Positions 11,137 to 18,481 of a stretch of 64,000 nt of DNA are shown here, piece by piece. Every line of letters starts with the position of its first letter. The first letter of the stretch is position 1. This stretch comes from Taklimakanibacter sp050251035. Its GTDB lineage: Bacteria > Pseudomonadota > Alphaproteobacteria > Rhizobiales > Aestuariivirgaceae. Under the pieces are notes generated by a model. It was not told the DNA's origin, ran no database searches, and worked only from the letters and a program-made list of their open reading frames with translations. Both the position numbers and the translations under genes were made by a program. The stretch is from positions 124,001 to 188,000 of the forward strand of contig JBFWNN010000001.1 in NCBI GenBank assembly GCA_050251035.1, in the 5' to 3' direction.

Positions 11137-11256
11137 AGTTGAGCGGCTCTTCGAGGGGATCGGGGGGACAGTGAGCCGCTGGGGAGGAGGTTCCGGAAAG
11201 CAGATACGCTGTCTGCGAGAGGGGCGGGTGTTAGACCGCGCAACCACTTTCCGGAA
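11109..11256 (-). ncRNA. candidate structured small RNA or structured 3' UTR with CCTCCTCCCC motif
   Basis: Read on the minus strand: stem I pairs 11256-11247 with 11200-11191 (CTTTCCGGAA arms, 10 perfect pairs; inner CAGA/TCTG stem); then an unpaired CCTCCTCCCC (11190-11181), complementary to a Shine-Dalgarno sequence; then stem II pairing AGCGGCTC (plus 11142-11149) with GAGCCGCT (plus 11173-11180); then the terminator. Anti-SD CCUCCUCCC loops are a hallmark of several alphaproteobacterial trans-acting sRNA families, though I cannot assign one. It may be a separate sRNA or the 3' UTR of the tiny ORF at 11271-11342. No promoter was pinned down. Confidence 0.5.
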
Positions 11257-11270
11257 TTGGGGAATTCCGC

Positions 11271-11342
11271 TTAGCGGAGACTGTGGACGGCCACGGCGAT
11301 CGCCTCTGCGAGCTGGGCTCCGGGGGCCGGGGATGTGGGCAT
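11271..11342 (-). CDS. possible 23-aa small ORF
   Basis: ATG at 11342 with a perfect GGAGGA four bases upstream (CGAA spacer), 23 codons rich in Ala/Pro (begins MPTSPAPGAQ, ends HSLR) and a TAA stop. Codon use is GC-rich like neighbouring genes. It lies 62 bp downstream of motif copy C and directly upstream of the structured RNA and terminator on the same strand. No homology is claimed. It could be a leader peptide, a small protein, or chance. Confidence 0.4.
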   Translation of the reverse strand: MPTSPAPGAQLAEAIAVAVHSLR

Positions 11343-11403
11343 TTCGTCCTCCAAGTGAGTCTCCTAATGTGAACGAACCTAGCCGACGGCGCCGTAATCG
11401 ACC

Positions 11404-11429
11404 CTGAACGGCGCGTTCATCTTGCGTTT
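11404..11429 (-). promoter_or_regulatory. shared upstream motif, copy C
   Basis: The plus strand reads CTGAACGGCGCGTTCATC then TTGCGTTTA, the third member of the motif set with one degenerate half-site (GTTT for GTTC). It is 62 bp upstream of the 23-codon minus-strand ORF and about 57-108 bp upstream of the plus-strand sigma factor depending on its start. GCCGTCGGC lies 13 bp downstream on the minus strand. Confidence 0.5.
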
Positions 11430-11536
11430 AGTTTATTGGACGTTACGTCAGTCGCGCTGCAACCCGATGACGGGGCTGGCCCGTAATGGGGGACATGGCT
11501 ATTGTGCTCACATTCATGCCTTTTGCCGCGGGGATC

Positions 11537-12085
11537 ATGGATAGCGAACTCAGGCAATTGCTCGCCCAAGTGGCCGAGGCCGACAAAGCTGCCTTCGGGC
11601 GGCTCTACGACCTGGTCTCGGGCCGGCTTTTCGGAATCATCGGACGGGTCCTGCCGCGCGCCGAACTGGCCGAGGACGCGCTCCAGGAAACCTTCATGCG
11701 CATCTGGCAGAGAGCCAGGACCTATGACGCGACGATCGCCAGTCCCATGGCCTGGATGGCGACGATCGCCCGCAACCAGGCCATCGACCTCAGGCGCCGG
11801 GCGGCGGAGAAACTGTCGGCGGCCTCGGGCGAGCTCGACGAATCGCTCGCCGACTCAGCGCCCGATCCGCAAGCGCTGGCCGAGCAGGCGGGCGAGCTCC
11901 GGCAGCTCAAGGACTGCATGCAGCGCCTGCCGGAGGAGCGCCAGCACATGGTGCTTCTCGCCTATCGCCAGGGTTTTACGCGCGAAGAGCTTGCCCTGCG
12001 GTTCAAGCGGCCGGTCACCACCGTCAAGACCCTGCTGAGGCGCAGCCTCATCGCCCTCAAGGAGTGTCTCGATGGCGCTCGATGA
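11537..12085 (+). CDS. ECF-family RNA polymerase sigma factor (RpoE/SigK type)
   Basis: 182 residues from ATG 11537 (MDSELRQLLAQVAEADKAAF). Region 2 (about 18-90) has AEDALQETFMRIWQRA and the region 4 HTH (about 125-178) has LPEERQHMVLLAYRQGFTREELA. GGGG lies near the ATG; in-frame ATGs at 11486 and 11495 would add 14-17 hydrophobic residues and cannot be excluded. The sigma gene overlaps the following RskA-type anti-sigma gene by 14 bp, the usual co-translated pair. The signal sensed is unknown; envelope or oxidative stress is typical of this group. Confidence 0.93.
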   Translation: MDSELRQLLAQVAEADKAAFGRLYDLVSGRLFGIIGRVLPRAELAEDALQETFMRIWQRARTYDATIASPMAWMATIARNQAIDLRRRAAEKLSAASGELDESLADSAPDPQALAEQAGELRQLKDCMQRLPEERQHMVLLAYRQGFTREELALRFKRPVTTVKTLLRRSLIALKECLDGAR

Positions 12086-12770
12086 AACCCAGGAGGCGAT
12101 GGCGGGCGAATATGTGCTGGGCACGCTCGCGGCGGTGGAGCGGCTCGAAGCGCAGACCCTCCTGTCGCAGAACCGCGACTTCGCCGCCGCCGTCGATCAA
12201 TGGAGCGAGCGTCTGCTGCCGCTGCTGCTCGCAGCCCCCGCCGTCACGCCGCCGCCGCAGCTGCGCGAGCGCATCCTGGCCGGCATCGGCACGCAAGACG
12301 CATCCGACACCGTCGTCGCTCTCGCGCGGCGGGTCACCTTCTGGCGCGGCGTCTCGCTCGCGGCCTCGGCCATTGCCGCAGTACTGGCGCTCTTCATCCT
12401 GTTCAAGCCCGAGCCGCCAGCGGCGCCCGGCAATTATGTCGCCGTGCTGCAGCCGGAAGGGCCGGGTCCGGCCTTCGTCGCCTCGATCGACATCAAGGAC
12501 GGCACGATCAGCGTGAAGCGTCTGGGCGCCGAGGCGGAAGCCGGCAAGTCCTACGAGTTGTGGGCGGTCGGTGGCGGGCGCGCCGCGCCGCAATCGCTGG
12601 GCGTCATCGATGCGAGCCTCAGGATCCCGGCTGATCAACTGGGCAAGGTCGACCCGGCGACGCTCGGCGAGACGGTCTTCGCCATCAGCCTCGAGCCGCA
12701 AGGCGGCTCGCCCACCGGAGCGCCCACCGGGCCCGTGCTCTACACCGGCAAGCTCGTCGCCACCGAATGA
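12072..12770 (+). CDS. RskA-type anti-sigma factor
   Basis: 232 residues. A cytoplasmic N-terminal zinc-finger-less anti-sigma domain (about 1-75, with AMAGEYVLGTL as in RskA), one transmembrane helix at about 93-111, and a periplasmic RskA domain (about 120-230) with SYELWAVGGG and LGETVFAISLEPQGGSPTGAPTGPV. It would hold the preceding ECF sigma factor inactive at the inner membrane until signal-induced proteolysis. It starts inside the end of the sigma gene (14-bp overlap). Confidence 0.93.
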   Translation: MALDETQEAMAGEYVLGTLAAVERLEAQTLLSQNRDFAAAVDQWSERLLPLLLAAPAVTPPPQLRERILAGIGTQDASDTVVALARRVTFWRGVSLAASAIAAVLALFILFKPEPPAAPGNYVAVLQPEGPGPAFVASIDIKDGTISVKRLGAEAEAGKSYELWAVGGGRAAPQSLGVIDASLRIPADQLGKVDPATLGETVFAISLEPQGGSPTGAPTGPVLYTGKLVATE

Positions 12771-12849
12771 GCGGCACTGCGGCCAGATAGCGCGGCCATG
12801 TCGCGCCGCGACTTGGTCTAGTGTCCACCTTTCCGATCGAGAGGTGCCC

Positions 12850-14268
12850 ATGGCGGACGAACTCAACTGGCTGAACGCGACCAAGCTCGTGAAGGCCTAC
12901 AAGAAAAAGAAGCTCTCGCCGGTCGAGGTCGCCCGCGCCTGCCTCGACCAGATCGCCCGGCACGACCGCGCGCTCAACGCCATGTGCCTCGTCGACGAGA
13001 AAACGGCCTTGAAACAGGCCAAGCAGAGCGAGGCGCGCTGGCGCAAGGGCAGGCCGCTCGGCGCCGTCGACGGCGTGCCGACGCTGGTCAAGGACCTGAT
13101 CCTGGTCAAGGGCTGGCCGACTCTGCGCGGCTCGAAGACCGTCGACCGCAACCAGGCCTGGGACCAGGACGGACCCTCCGTCGCCCGCCTGCGCGAGGAG
13201 GGGGCCGTCCTCATCGGCCTCACCACCACGCCCGAATTCGGCTGGAAGGGCGTCACCGATTCCCCGCTCACCGGCATCACGCGCAATCCCTGGGACGTGA
13301 CCAAAACGCCGGGCGGCTCGTCCGGCGGCTCGGCGGCCGCGGTCGCCGCGGGCTATGCTCCCCTGGCGCTCGGCACCGATGGCGGCGGCTCGATCCGCAT
13401 ACCGGCCGGCTTCTCCGGCATCTTCGGCCTGAAGCCGTCCTTCGGCCGCGTGCCAGCCTGGCCGCTGTCGCCCTTCGGCACCGTCGCGCATACCGGGCCG
13501 ATGACGCGCAGCGTCGCCGATGCGGCTCTCATGCTCAATGTCATCGCCAAGCCCGATGTCCGCGACTGGCATTCGCTGCCCTATGACGGGCGCGACTACA
13601 CCCGGCGGCTCGACAAGGGCATCAAGGGCCTGCGCGTGGCCTTCAGCCCGGCGCTCGGCCATGCCGAGGTCGATCCGGAAGTCGCCGGCGCGGTGAAGGC
13701 GGCGGTCAAGGTGCTGCGCGGCCTCGGCGCCAAGGTCGACACCATCGATCCGGGCTTCACCGATCCCGCGCCCATCTTCCGGGTCCTCTGGTGGTCGGGA
13801 GCGCGCGCGCTGTTCGCGAACCTGCCCAAGCGCAAGAAGGCGCTGCTCGATCCGGGCCTCGCCGATGTCGTGAAACAGTCGCTCGAGATCACGCCGGAAG
13901 AGTATTTCGACGCGGTGAAGGCGCGCGGCGCGCTCGGCGTCCAGATGCGCCAGTTCATGCAGGACTACGATCTCCTGGTCACGCCCAGCCTGCCGATACC
14001 GGCCTTCGAGGCCGGCAAGCTATCGCCGGTCGACGACGGCACCGGCAAATGGGTGAACTGGACGCCGTTCAGCTATCCCTTCAACCTGACCCAGCAGCCG
14101 GCGGCGAGCGTGCCCTGCGGCTTCACCAAAGCGGGATTGCCGATCGGGCTTCACATCATCGGCCGGATGTTCGATGATGCAAGCGTGTTGCGTGCCGCTC
14201 ACGCCTATGAGCAGGCGAGCGATTGGACCAGACGGCGTCCGCCCTTGCCGGGCGCCGCCGCGAAATAG
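12850..14268 (+). CDS. amidase signature family hydrolase
   Basis: 472 residues with the Ser-cisSer-Lys triad: Lys81 (VKDLIL), Ser157 in TPGGSSGGSAAAVAAG, and nucleophile Ser181 in GTDGGGSIRIPAG. It hydrolyses an amide bond (glutamyl-tRNA, aryl or acyl amide types exist); the lack of adjacent gatC or gatB argues against GatA. The ATG at 12850 has GAGAGGTG upstream. It follows the anti-sigma gene by 79 bp and may be a separate unit. No signal peptide is seen, so it is cytoplasmic. Confidence 0.93.
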   Translation: MADELNWLNATKLVKAYKKKKLSPVEVARACLDQIARHDRALNAMCLVDEKTALKQAKQSEARWRKGRPLGAVDGVPTLVKDLILVKGWPTLRGSKTVDRNQAWDQDGPSVARLREEGAVLIGLTTTPEFGWKGVTDSPLTGITRNPWDVTKTPGGSSGGSAAAVAAGYAPLALGTDGGGSIRIPAGFSGIFGLKPSFGRVPAWPLSPFGTVAHTGPMTRSVADAALMLNVIAKPDVRDWHSLPYDGRDYTRRLDKGIKGLRVAFSPALGHAEVDPEVAGAVKAAVKVLRGLGAKVDTIDPGFTDPAPIFRVLWWSGARALFANLPKRKKALLDPGLADVVKQSLEITPEEYFDAVKARGALGVQMRQFMQDYDLLVTPSLPIPAFEAGKLSPVDDGTGKWVNWTPFSYPFNLTQQPAASVPCGFTKAGLPIGLHIIGRMFDDASVLRAAHAYEQASDWTRRRPPLPGAAAK

Positions 14269-14277
14269 GAGCCAGGC

Positions 14278-14685
14278 ATGAGAGGCGGGAGCTTCCTCAG
14301 GGCTTTGCGGCGCGGACGGGCCAGCTGGTCGGTCGCGACCGTCTATCTCCTGTTGCTCCCCATCCTGCTTGGCCTGGTGCCGAAGCCTGCGCCCACGGCG
14401 GAATTCCTGCTCCTGCGCGATCTCGCGACGATCGAGATCTGCGCCATGCCGGGCGCCGGCGCCGTGCCCGGCCAGCCGATGCAGCATCAGCCGGAATGCA
14501 TCCTGTGCGCGACGGCCTGTCCCTTTGCCGGCGCCTCGGCGGCACCGCCGCCGGCCGATGTCGCGGCCGAACCCTTCTTCGTCCGGCTAAGCCTTGCCGT
14601 GCCGCAACCCAAGGACTTCGCGCTGCCGGCCTTGCGGCTCTTCATCTCGGACATCCAGGCGCGCGGACCGCCGCGCCTGGCCTGA
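14278..14685 (+). CDS. DUF2946-type small membrane-anchored protein
   Basis: 135 residues with an N-terminal hydrophobic helix (about 20-37) and a short central motif ECILCATACPFAG, two Cys spaced CxxC plus a third, as in DUF2946 proteins. These are found beside copper and TonB/PepSY genes and are thought to act in metal handling at the periplasmic face, but no activity is proven. It starts 9 bp after the amidase stop and heads the run DUF2946-PepSY-PCuAC-Sco1. Confidence 0.7.
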   Translation: MRGGSFLRALRRGRASWSVATVYLLLLPILLGLVPKPAPTAEFLLLRDLATIEICAMPGAGAVPGQPMQHQPECILCATACPFAGASAAPPPADVAAEPFFVRLSLAVPQPKDFALPALRLFISDIQARGPPRLA

Positions 14686-14732
14686 CGGCTTCACAGTCCC
14701 GGCGCGTTGAATCGCGCATACAGGCGAAGCCG
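14686..14732 (+). other. nested hairpin between DUF2946 and PepSY genes
   Basis: Outer arms CGGCTTC/GAAGCCG (14686-14692, 14726-14732) enclose GCGCG-TTGAAT-CGCGC (14702-14717). It begins at the base after the DUF2946 stop codon and is followed by a CCTTTTCC tract. It could be a weak terminator or an mRNA-processing or stability element within the copper operon; the T run is too short to call a terminator with confidence. Confidence 0.4.
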
Positions 14733-14805
14733 GAACCTTTTCCATCCGTAGTGATCAAATGACGGACGCAAATCGCGCCGTCTGCCATGTCTCATGGAGA
14801 ATTTC

Positions 14806-16179
14806 ATGTCCGTCGCCGATTTGCCACGGGAAGCCGTGGTCCCATCGCCGTCTCAGGCGCTGCTCTATCGCGCCATATGGAGATGGCACTTCTATGCGGG
14901 GCTCCTGGTCCTGCCGTTCCTCGTCTCGCTCGCCGTCACCGGCAGCCTCTATCTGTTCAAGGACGAGATCAATGCGATCGTCTATGCGCGCGAGCTCTAT
15001 GTCGCGCCGAGTGAGGCGCCGACGCTGCCCCCCTCCGAGATCGTGAAGCGCGCGCAAGCTGCTTTTCCTGGCGCGCCTTTTCGCTACGCGCCGCCCGAAG
15101 CGGCGGATCGCTCCACCGAAGTCGGAATCGAAAGCGAGACGCAGGGCCGGCTGTCGGTCTTCGTCGATCCCTATACGGGAGAGGTCACCGGAAGTTTCGC
15201 CGATGCGGGCTCGGCGCGCACGCCGCTGATGGAGATCGTCAAGAAGATCCACAGCCTCGATTATTTCGGCTGGCTGCCCAACCGCATCATCGAGATCGTG
15301 GCGGGATGGACACTCATCCTGGTCATCACCGGCTTCTATCTGTGGTGGCCGCGCGGGCAGACGGGCGGCGTCATGAGCGTGCGCGCCACGCCGCAAGCGC
15401 GTCTGTTCTGGCGCGATCTCCACGCGGTGACGGGCGCCGTCGTCGGCGCCGTCATCTTCTTCCTCGCCATCACCGGGCTGCCCTGGTCGGGCGTCTGGGG
15501 CGCCACTCTCAATAAATATGCCGACCAGTACGGCTTCGGCTATCCGGCGCAGTTCTGGGCGGAGGTGCCGAAGTCGGACGAGCATGCGGGCCATGTCATG
15601 ACCCAGACCTCGTGGTCGCTCGAAAACACGCCGATGCCGGAAAGCCACATGGCCGCGGGCGCCCCCATCGGCCTCGACAAAGCGGTCGCCATCGTCGACG
15701 GGCTCGGCATCCGCAAAGGCTATCTCATCGACCTGCCGCGGGACGGCGCGGGCGTCTATTCCGCCTCCATCTTTCCCGACCAGGTTCGCGACGAGCGCGT
15801 CATCCATCTCGACCAGTATACGGGCAAGCCCTTGTTCGACGGCGGCTTCACGGAACTGGGCGCGGTCGGCAAGGCGATCGAGTTCGGCATCAGCGTGCAT
15901 CAGGGCCAGGAATTCGGGCGCATCAACCAATTCGTCATGCTCGGCGCCTGTCTCGCCATCATCCTGATGGCGGTCGCGGCCGTCGTGATGTGGTGGAAGC
16001 GGCGTCCCAAGGGTGCGCTCGGCGCGCCGAACTATCCCGAAGACTATCGCGTGCCGCGCGCCATCCTCGTCATCGCCTGCGCCACGGGCATCGTCTTTCC
16101 GCTGGTCGGGCTGACGCTGCTCCTGGCGCTCGTCGCCGATCTCATCCTCCCAGGCCGCCGCAAGGACCAAGCGGCCTGA
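14806..16179 (+). CDS. PepSY-associated transmembrane protein (PiuB-like)
   Basis: 457 residues with four main transmembrane regions: WHFYAGLLVLPFLVSLAVTG (near the N terminus), EIVAGWTLILVITGFYLWWP, AVTGAVVGAVIFFLAITGLP, and VMLGACLAIILMAVAAVVMW. Each is close to conserved histidines (RWHFYAG, IHSLD, RDLHAVTG, SVHQGQE), as in PepSY_TM proteins proposed to reduce siderophore- or metal-bound ligands at the inner membrane. The start at 14806 is preferred over 14794 because GGAGA lies 5 bases upstream. Context with PCuAC and Sco1 points to copper rather than iron (inference). Confidence 0.9.
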   Translation: MSVADLPREAVVPSPSQALLYRAIWRWHFYAGLLVLPFLVSLAVTGSLYLFKDEINAIVYARELYVAPSEAPTLPPSEIVKRAQAAFPGAPFRYAPPEAADRSTEVGIESETQGRLSVFVDPYTGEVTGSFADAGSARTPLMEIVKKIHSLDYFGWLPNRIIEIVAGWTLILVITGFYLWWPRGQTGGVMSVRATPQARLFWRDLHAVTGAVVGAVIFFLAITGLPWSGVWGATLNKYADQYGFGYPAQFWAEVPKSDEHAGHVMTQTSWSLENTPMPESHMAAGAPIGLDKAVAIVDGLGIRKGYLIDLPRDGAGVYSASIFPDQVRDERVIHLDQYTGKPLFDGGFTELGAVGKAIEFGISVHQGQEFGRINQFVMLGACLAIILMAVAAVVMWWKRRPKGALGAPNYPEDYRVPRAILVIACATGIVFPLVGLTLLLALVADLILPGRRKDQAA

Positions 16180-16201
16180 CCTCGCAAAGGATTTTTACGT
16201 C

Positions 16202-16684
16202 ATGAAACTCGTCAAGGAACTCATCGTCGCCGCCATGCTGTCCGGTGCGGCCTTCACTGCGATCGCCGCCCATGCGCATGACTACACGGCAGGCGCGCTC
16301 GTCATCAGCCACCCCTGGACGCCGAAACCGCCGGCAGGCGCCAAGGTCGCCGCCGGATATCTCAAGATCACCAATGACGGCCAGGCGGACGACCGGCTCG
16401 TCGCGGTCAGCTCCGAGATCGCCGGCAAGATCCAGATCCACGGCATGACGGTCGAGAACGGCATCATGAAGATGTTCGAGCTCGCGGACGGCCTTGCCGT
16501 CCCGGCCGGCCAATCCGTCGAGCTCAAATCCAAGTCGAGCCATGTGATGTTCATAGACCTCAAGACGCTGCCGCCGGACGGCGAAAGCTTCAAGGCGGTG
16601 CTCACCTTCGCGAAGGCGGGCGCAGTACCGGTCGAGTTCGAGGTCGAGCCGATGGGCACGGCCCATGATCACGAGGAGATGTGA
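16202..16684 (+). CDS. PCuAC periplasmic copper chaperone
   Basis: 160 residues with a signal peptide (1-26, AHA before HDYTAG) and a single DUF461/PCuAC domain. The Cu(I) ligands follow the family pattern: His80 and Met82, Met91 in IHGMTVENGIMKM, and His114/Met116 in SSHVMFID. A His/Met tail (MGTAHDHEEM) ends the protein. PCuAC delivers copper to the CuA site of cytochrome oxidase and to Sco proteins. The Sco1 gene starts at 16686, two bases after this stop codon, and uses the GAGGAG in this gene's 3' end as its ribosome site. Confidence 0.93.
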   Translation: MKLVKELIVAAMLSGAAFTAIAAHAHDYTAGALVISHPWTPKPPAGAKVAAGYLKITNDGQADDRLVAVSSEIAGKIQIHGMTVENGIMKMFELADGLAVPAGQSVELKSKSSHVMFIDLKTLPPDGESFKAVLTFAKAGAVPVEFEVEPMGTAHDHEEM

Positions 16685-16685
16685 C

Positions 16686-17282
16686 ATGCTGAGAGGCTTG
16701 CGCATCATCCTGTGGACCATCGTCGCCATCGCGGCCGTCGGCGCCGCGGCCTATGTCTATCTCGAGCGGCAGAACGCCGCTGCGGTCGCGCCGGCGGTGG
16801 CGATCGGCGGGCCGTTCACACTCGCCGCGTCTTCGGGCGGCGCGGTCGACAGTGCCGGATTGAAGGGCAAGCCCTTCGCGGTGTTCTTCGGTTTCACTCA
16901 TTGCCCGGAGGTGTGTCCGACGACGCTCTATGAGATGTCGAGCGCGCTCGGCAAGCTTGGCGATGAGGCCAAGGACTTCAAGGTGTTCTTCATCACCGTC
17001 GATCCCGAGCGCGACACGACCGAGTTCCTCAAGAGCTATCTGACGAGCTTCGATCCGCGCATCGTGGGCCTCAGGCCGACGCCGGAAGAGCTGGCGCAGG
17101 TCGCCAGGAGCTATCGCATCTTCTACGAGAAGGTTGCGACCGAGGGCGGCGACTACACGATGAACCACACGGCGCTCGTCTATCTCATGGACCGCGAGGG
17201 CAGGTTCTTCGGCACGCTCGATTACGAGGAGAAGCCCGATGTGCGGCTGGCCAAGCTCAGGCGCCTCCTGAAGGAAGGTTAG
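16686..17282 (+). CDS. SCO1/SenC/PrrC family copper-binding protein
   Basis: 198 residues: N-terminal membrane anchor (about 6-25) and a periplasmic thioredoxin-like domain with Cys73-PEV-Cys77-P and His161 (MNHTALVYLMD), the Cu ligands of Sco proteins. It assists CuA assembly of cytochrome oxidase and may act as a thiol reductant. It follows PCuAC with almost no gap, so the two are probably co-translated. The 3' end overlaps the convergent CorA-type gene by 4 bp. Confidence 0.95.
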   Translation: MLRGLRIILWTIVAIAAVGAAAYVYLERQNAAAVAPAVAIGGPFTLAASSGGAVDSAGLKGKPFAVFFGFTHCPEVCPTTLYEMSSALGKLGDEAKDFKVFFITVDPERDTTEFLKSYLTSFDPRIVGLRPTPEELAQVARSYRIFYEKVATEGGDYTMNHTALVYLMDREGRFFGTLDYEEKPDVRLAKLRRLLKEG

Positions 17283-18274
17283 CTTCGATCGAGATAGCGC
17301 AGGAACAGCCAGGTGCCGGCGGACGAGAGAAGGGCGGCCGCGGTCGCGAACCAGAAGCCGCCATGCACGCCCGACCACGGGATGCCCTCGAGATTCATGC
17401 CGAAGAGGCCGCCGACCAGAGTCGGCGGCAGGAACAAGGCAGTGAGGACGGAGAGCCGGTAGAGCTGCCGGTTGGTCTCGGCGGCGAGCTTGGCGTCGAT
17501 CTCGTCATGGAAGAGCCTGGCCCGCTGCTCGATCTGCTCGAACTCCTGGTCGAGATGGAGATGGAGGTCGAGAAGCTCGGACAGGTCGGCCGGGAAGGCA
17601 GGCGTGCCGCGCTGGGCCTCGATCAGCACGCGCCGCAAGGAACGCTGCTGGCGGTGCAGCATGGCGGCCTCGCGGCGCACGATCACCGCGCGCCGGCGCT
17701 CGTCGCTGACGCGCTCGTCGAGCACGCGGTCCTCGATGAGCTCGATCTCGGCGGCGAGCTCGTGCAGCACCGATTCGATGCCTTGCGCATAATGCGAGAA
17801 GAAGGCGAGGAGCAGTTGCGCCGGCGCATCGAAGCGGCGGCCGGCATCGAGCTGGCGGCGGATCAACTCGGCCGAGCGCACCGGCTTGGCGCGCAAAGTG
17901 ACGAGCACGCCTTGGGCCAGGAGGAACTGCAGGCGGCAGGTCTCATGCGTCTCGCCGGTGAAGTCGCGGCGCAATTCGGCGACGCTGCCGACCGTCTCCT
18001 GGTCGAGGCACTCGATCGCCTGATAGGCCGGGACATGCTCGAGGAAATCGATGGCGAGCGCCGACAGCCTGCCCGAGCGCGCCAGCCAGCGGGCGCAACG
18101 CTGGTCGATGAAATTGAGATGCAGCCACAGAAACGCGCCGTCCGGCACGGTGAGCAGGGGATCGATGTCGGCTTCCGCGAGCTTGGTCGCCCTGCCGTCA
18201 CGCGCGAAGCGATAGGCGCAGACGAAGCCCGGAACGGCATCGGGAGAGAAAAGCTGCGCTGCGGCCTCGGACAT
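17279..18274 (-). CDS. CorA-family divalent cation transporter (ZntB-like)
   Basis: 331 residues: a long soluble N-terminal alpha/beta and coiled-coil domain, then two C-terminal transmembrane helices with the pore signature GMN in LFGMNLEGIP and a final YLDRS tail. GMN followed by a degenerate NxxG loop is the pattern of the CorA/ZntB superfamily; Mg2+, Zn2+ or Co2+ are possible. The ATG at 18274 (MSEAAAQLFSPDAVPGFV) was chosen; an upstream in-frame start at 18337 adds 21 unlikely residues. Transport is across the inner membrane as a pentamer in known members. Confidence 0.92.
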   Translation of the reverse strand: MSEAAAQLFSPDAVPGFVCAYRFARDGRATKLAEADIDPLLTVPDGAFLWLHLNFIDQRCARWLARSGRLSALAIDFLEHVPAYQAIECLDQETVGSVAELRRDFTGETHETCRLQFLLAQGVLVTLRAKPVRSAELIRRQLDAGRRFDAPAQLLLAFFSHYAQGIESVLHELAAEIELIEDRVLDERVSDERRRAVIVRREAAMLHRQQRSLRRVLIEAQRGTPAFPADLSELLDLHLHLDQEFEQIEQRARLFHDEIDAKLAAETNRQLYRLSVLTALFLPPTLVGGLFGMNLEGIPWSGVHGGFWFATAAALLSSAGTWLFLRYLDRS

Positions 18275-18365
18275 CGCCTGTGAAAGGCACGCGAATATGA
18301 CAGTCGTGTGAAGGTCATCGTACCTCACACCAGCCATCGAAGTGCTGCGGGTTTTCTTTCAACTC

Positions 18366-18461
18366 GTCATGGCCGCCCTTGAGGCGGCCATCCAGCTATC
18401 CATGCGACGACCTTACGCTGTCGGGCCTGGATGGCCGGGTCGAAGCCCGGCCATGACGACG
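18366..18461. repeat. pair of inverted REP-type palindromes
   Basis: GTCATGGCCGCC-n5-GGCGGCCATCCAG (18366-18395) and CTGGATGGCCGGG-n6-CCCGGCCATGACGAC (18428-18460) face each other about 30 bp apart downstream of carA. The second matches units at 30710, 31057 and 39459. This is a BIME-like arrangement of the rhizobial REP family. Confidence 0.85.
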
Positions 18462-18481
18462 TAAGAGAGTTGGATTGCTCG

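Noticed and set aside
11066..11407. 113-codon plus-strand ORF in the 11-kb gap
   Set aside because: Low-complexity R/G/P-rich translation, no ribosome site, and the region is better explained by the minus-strand RNA and small ORF.
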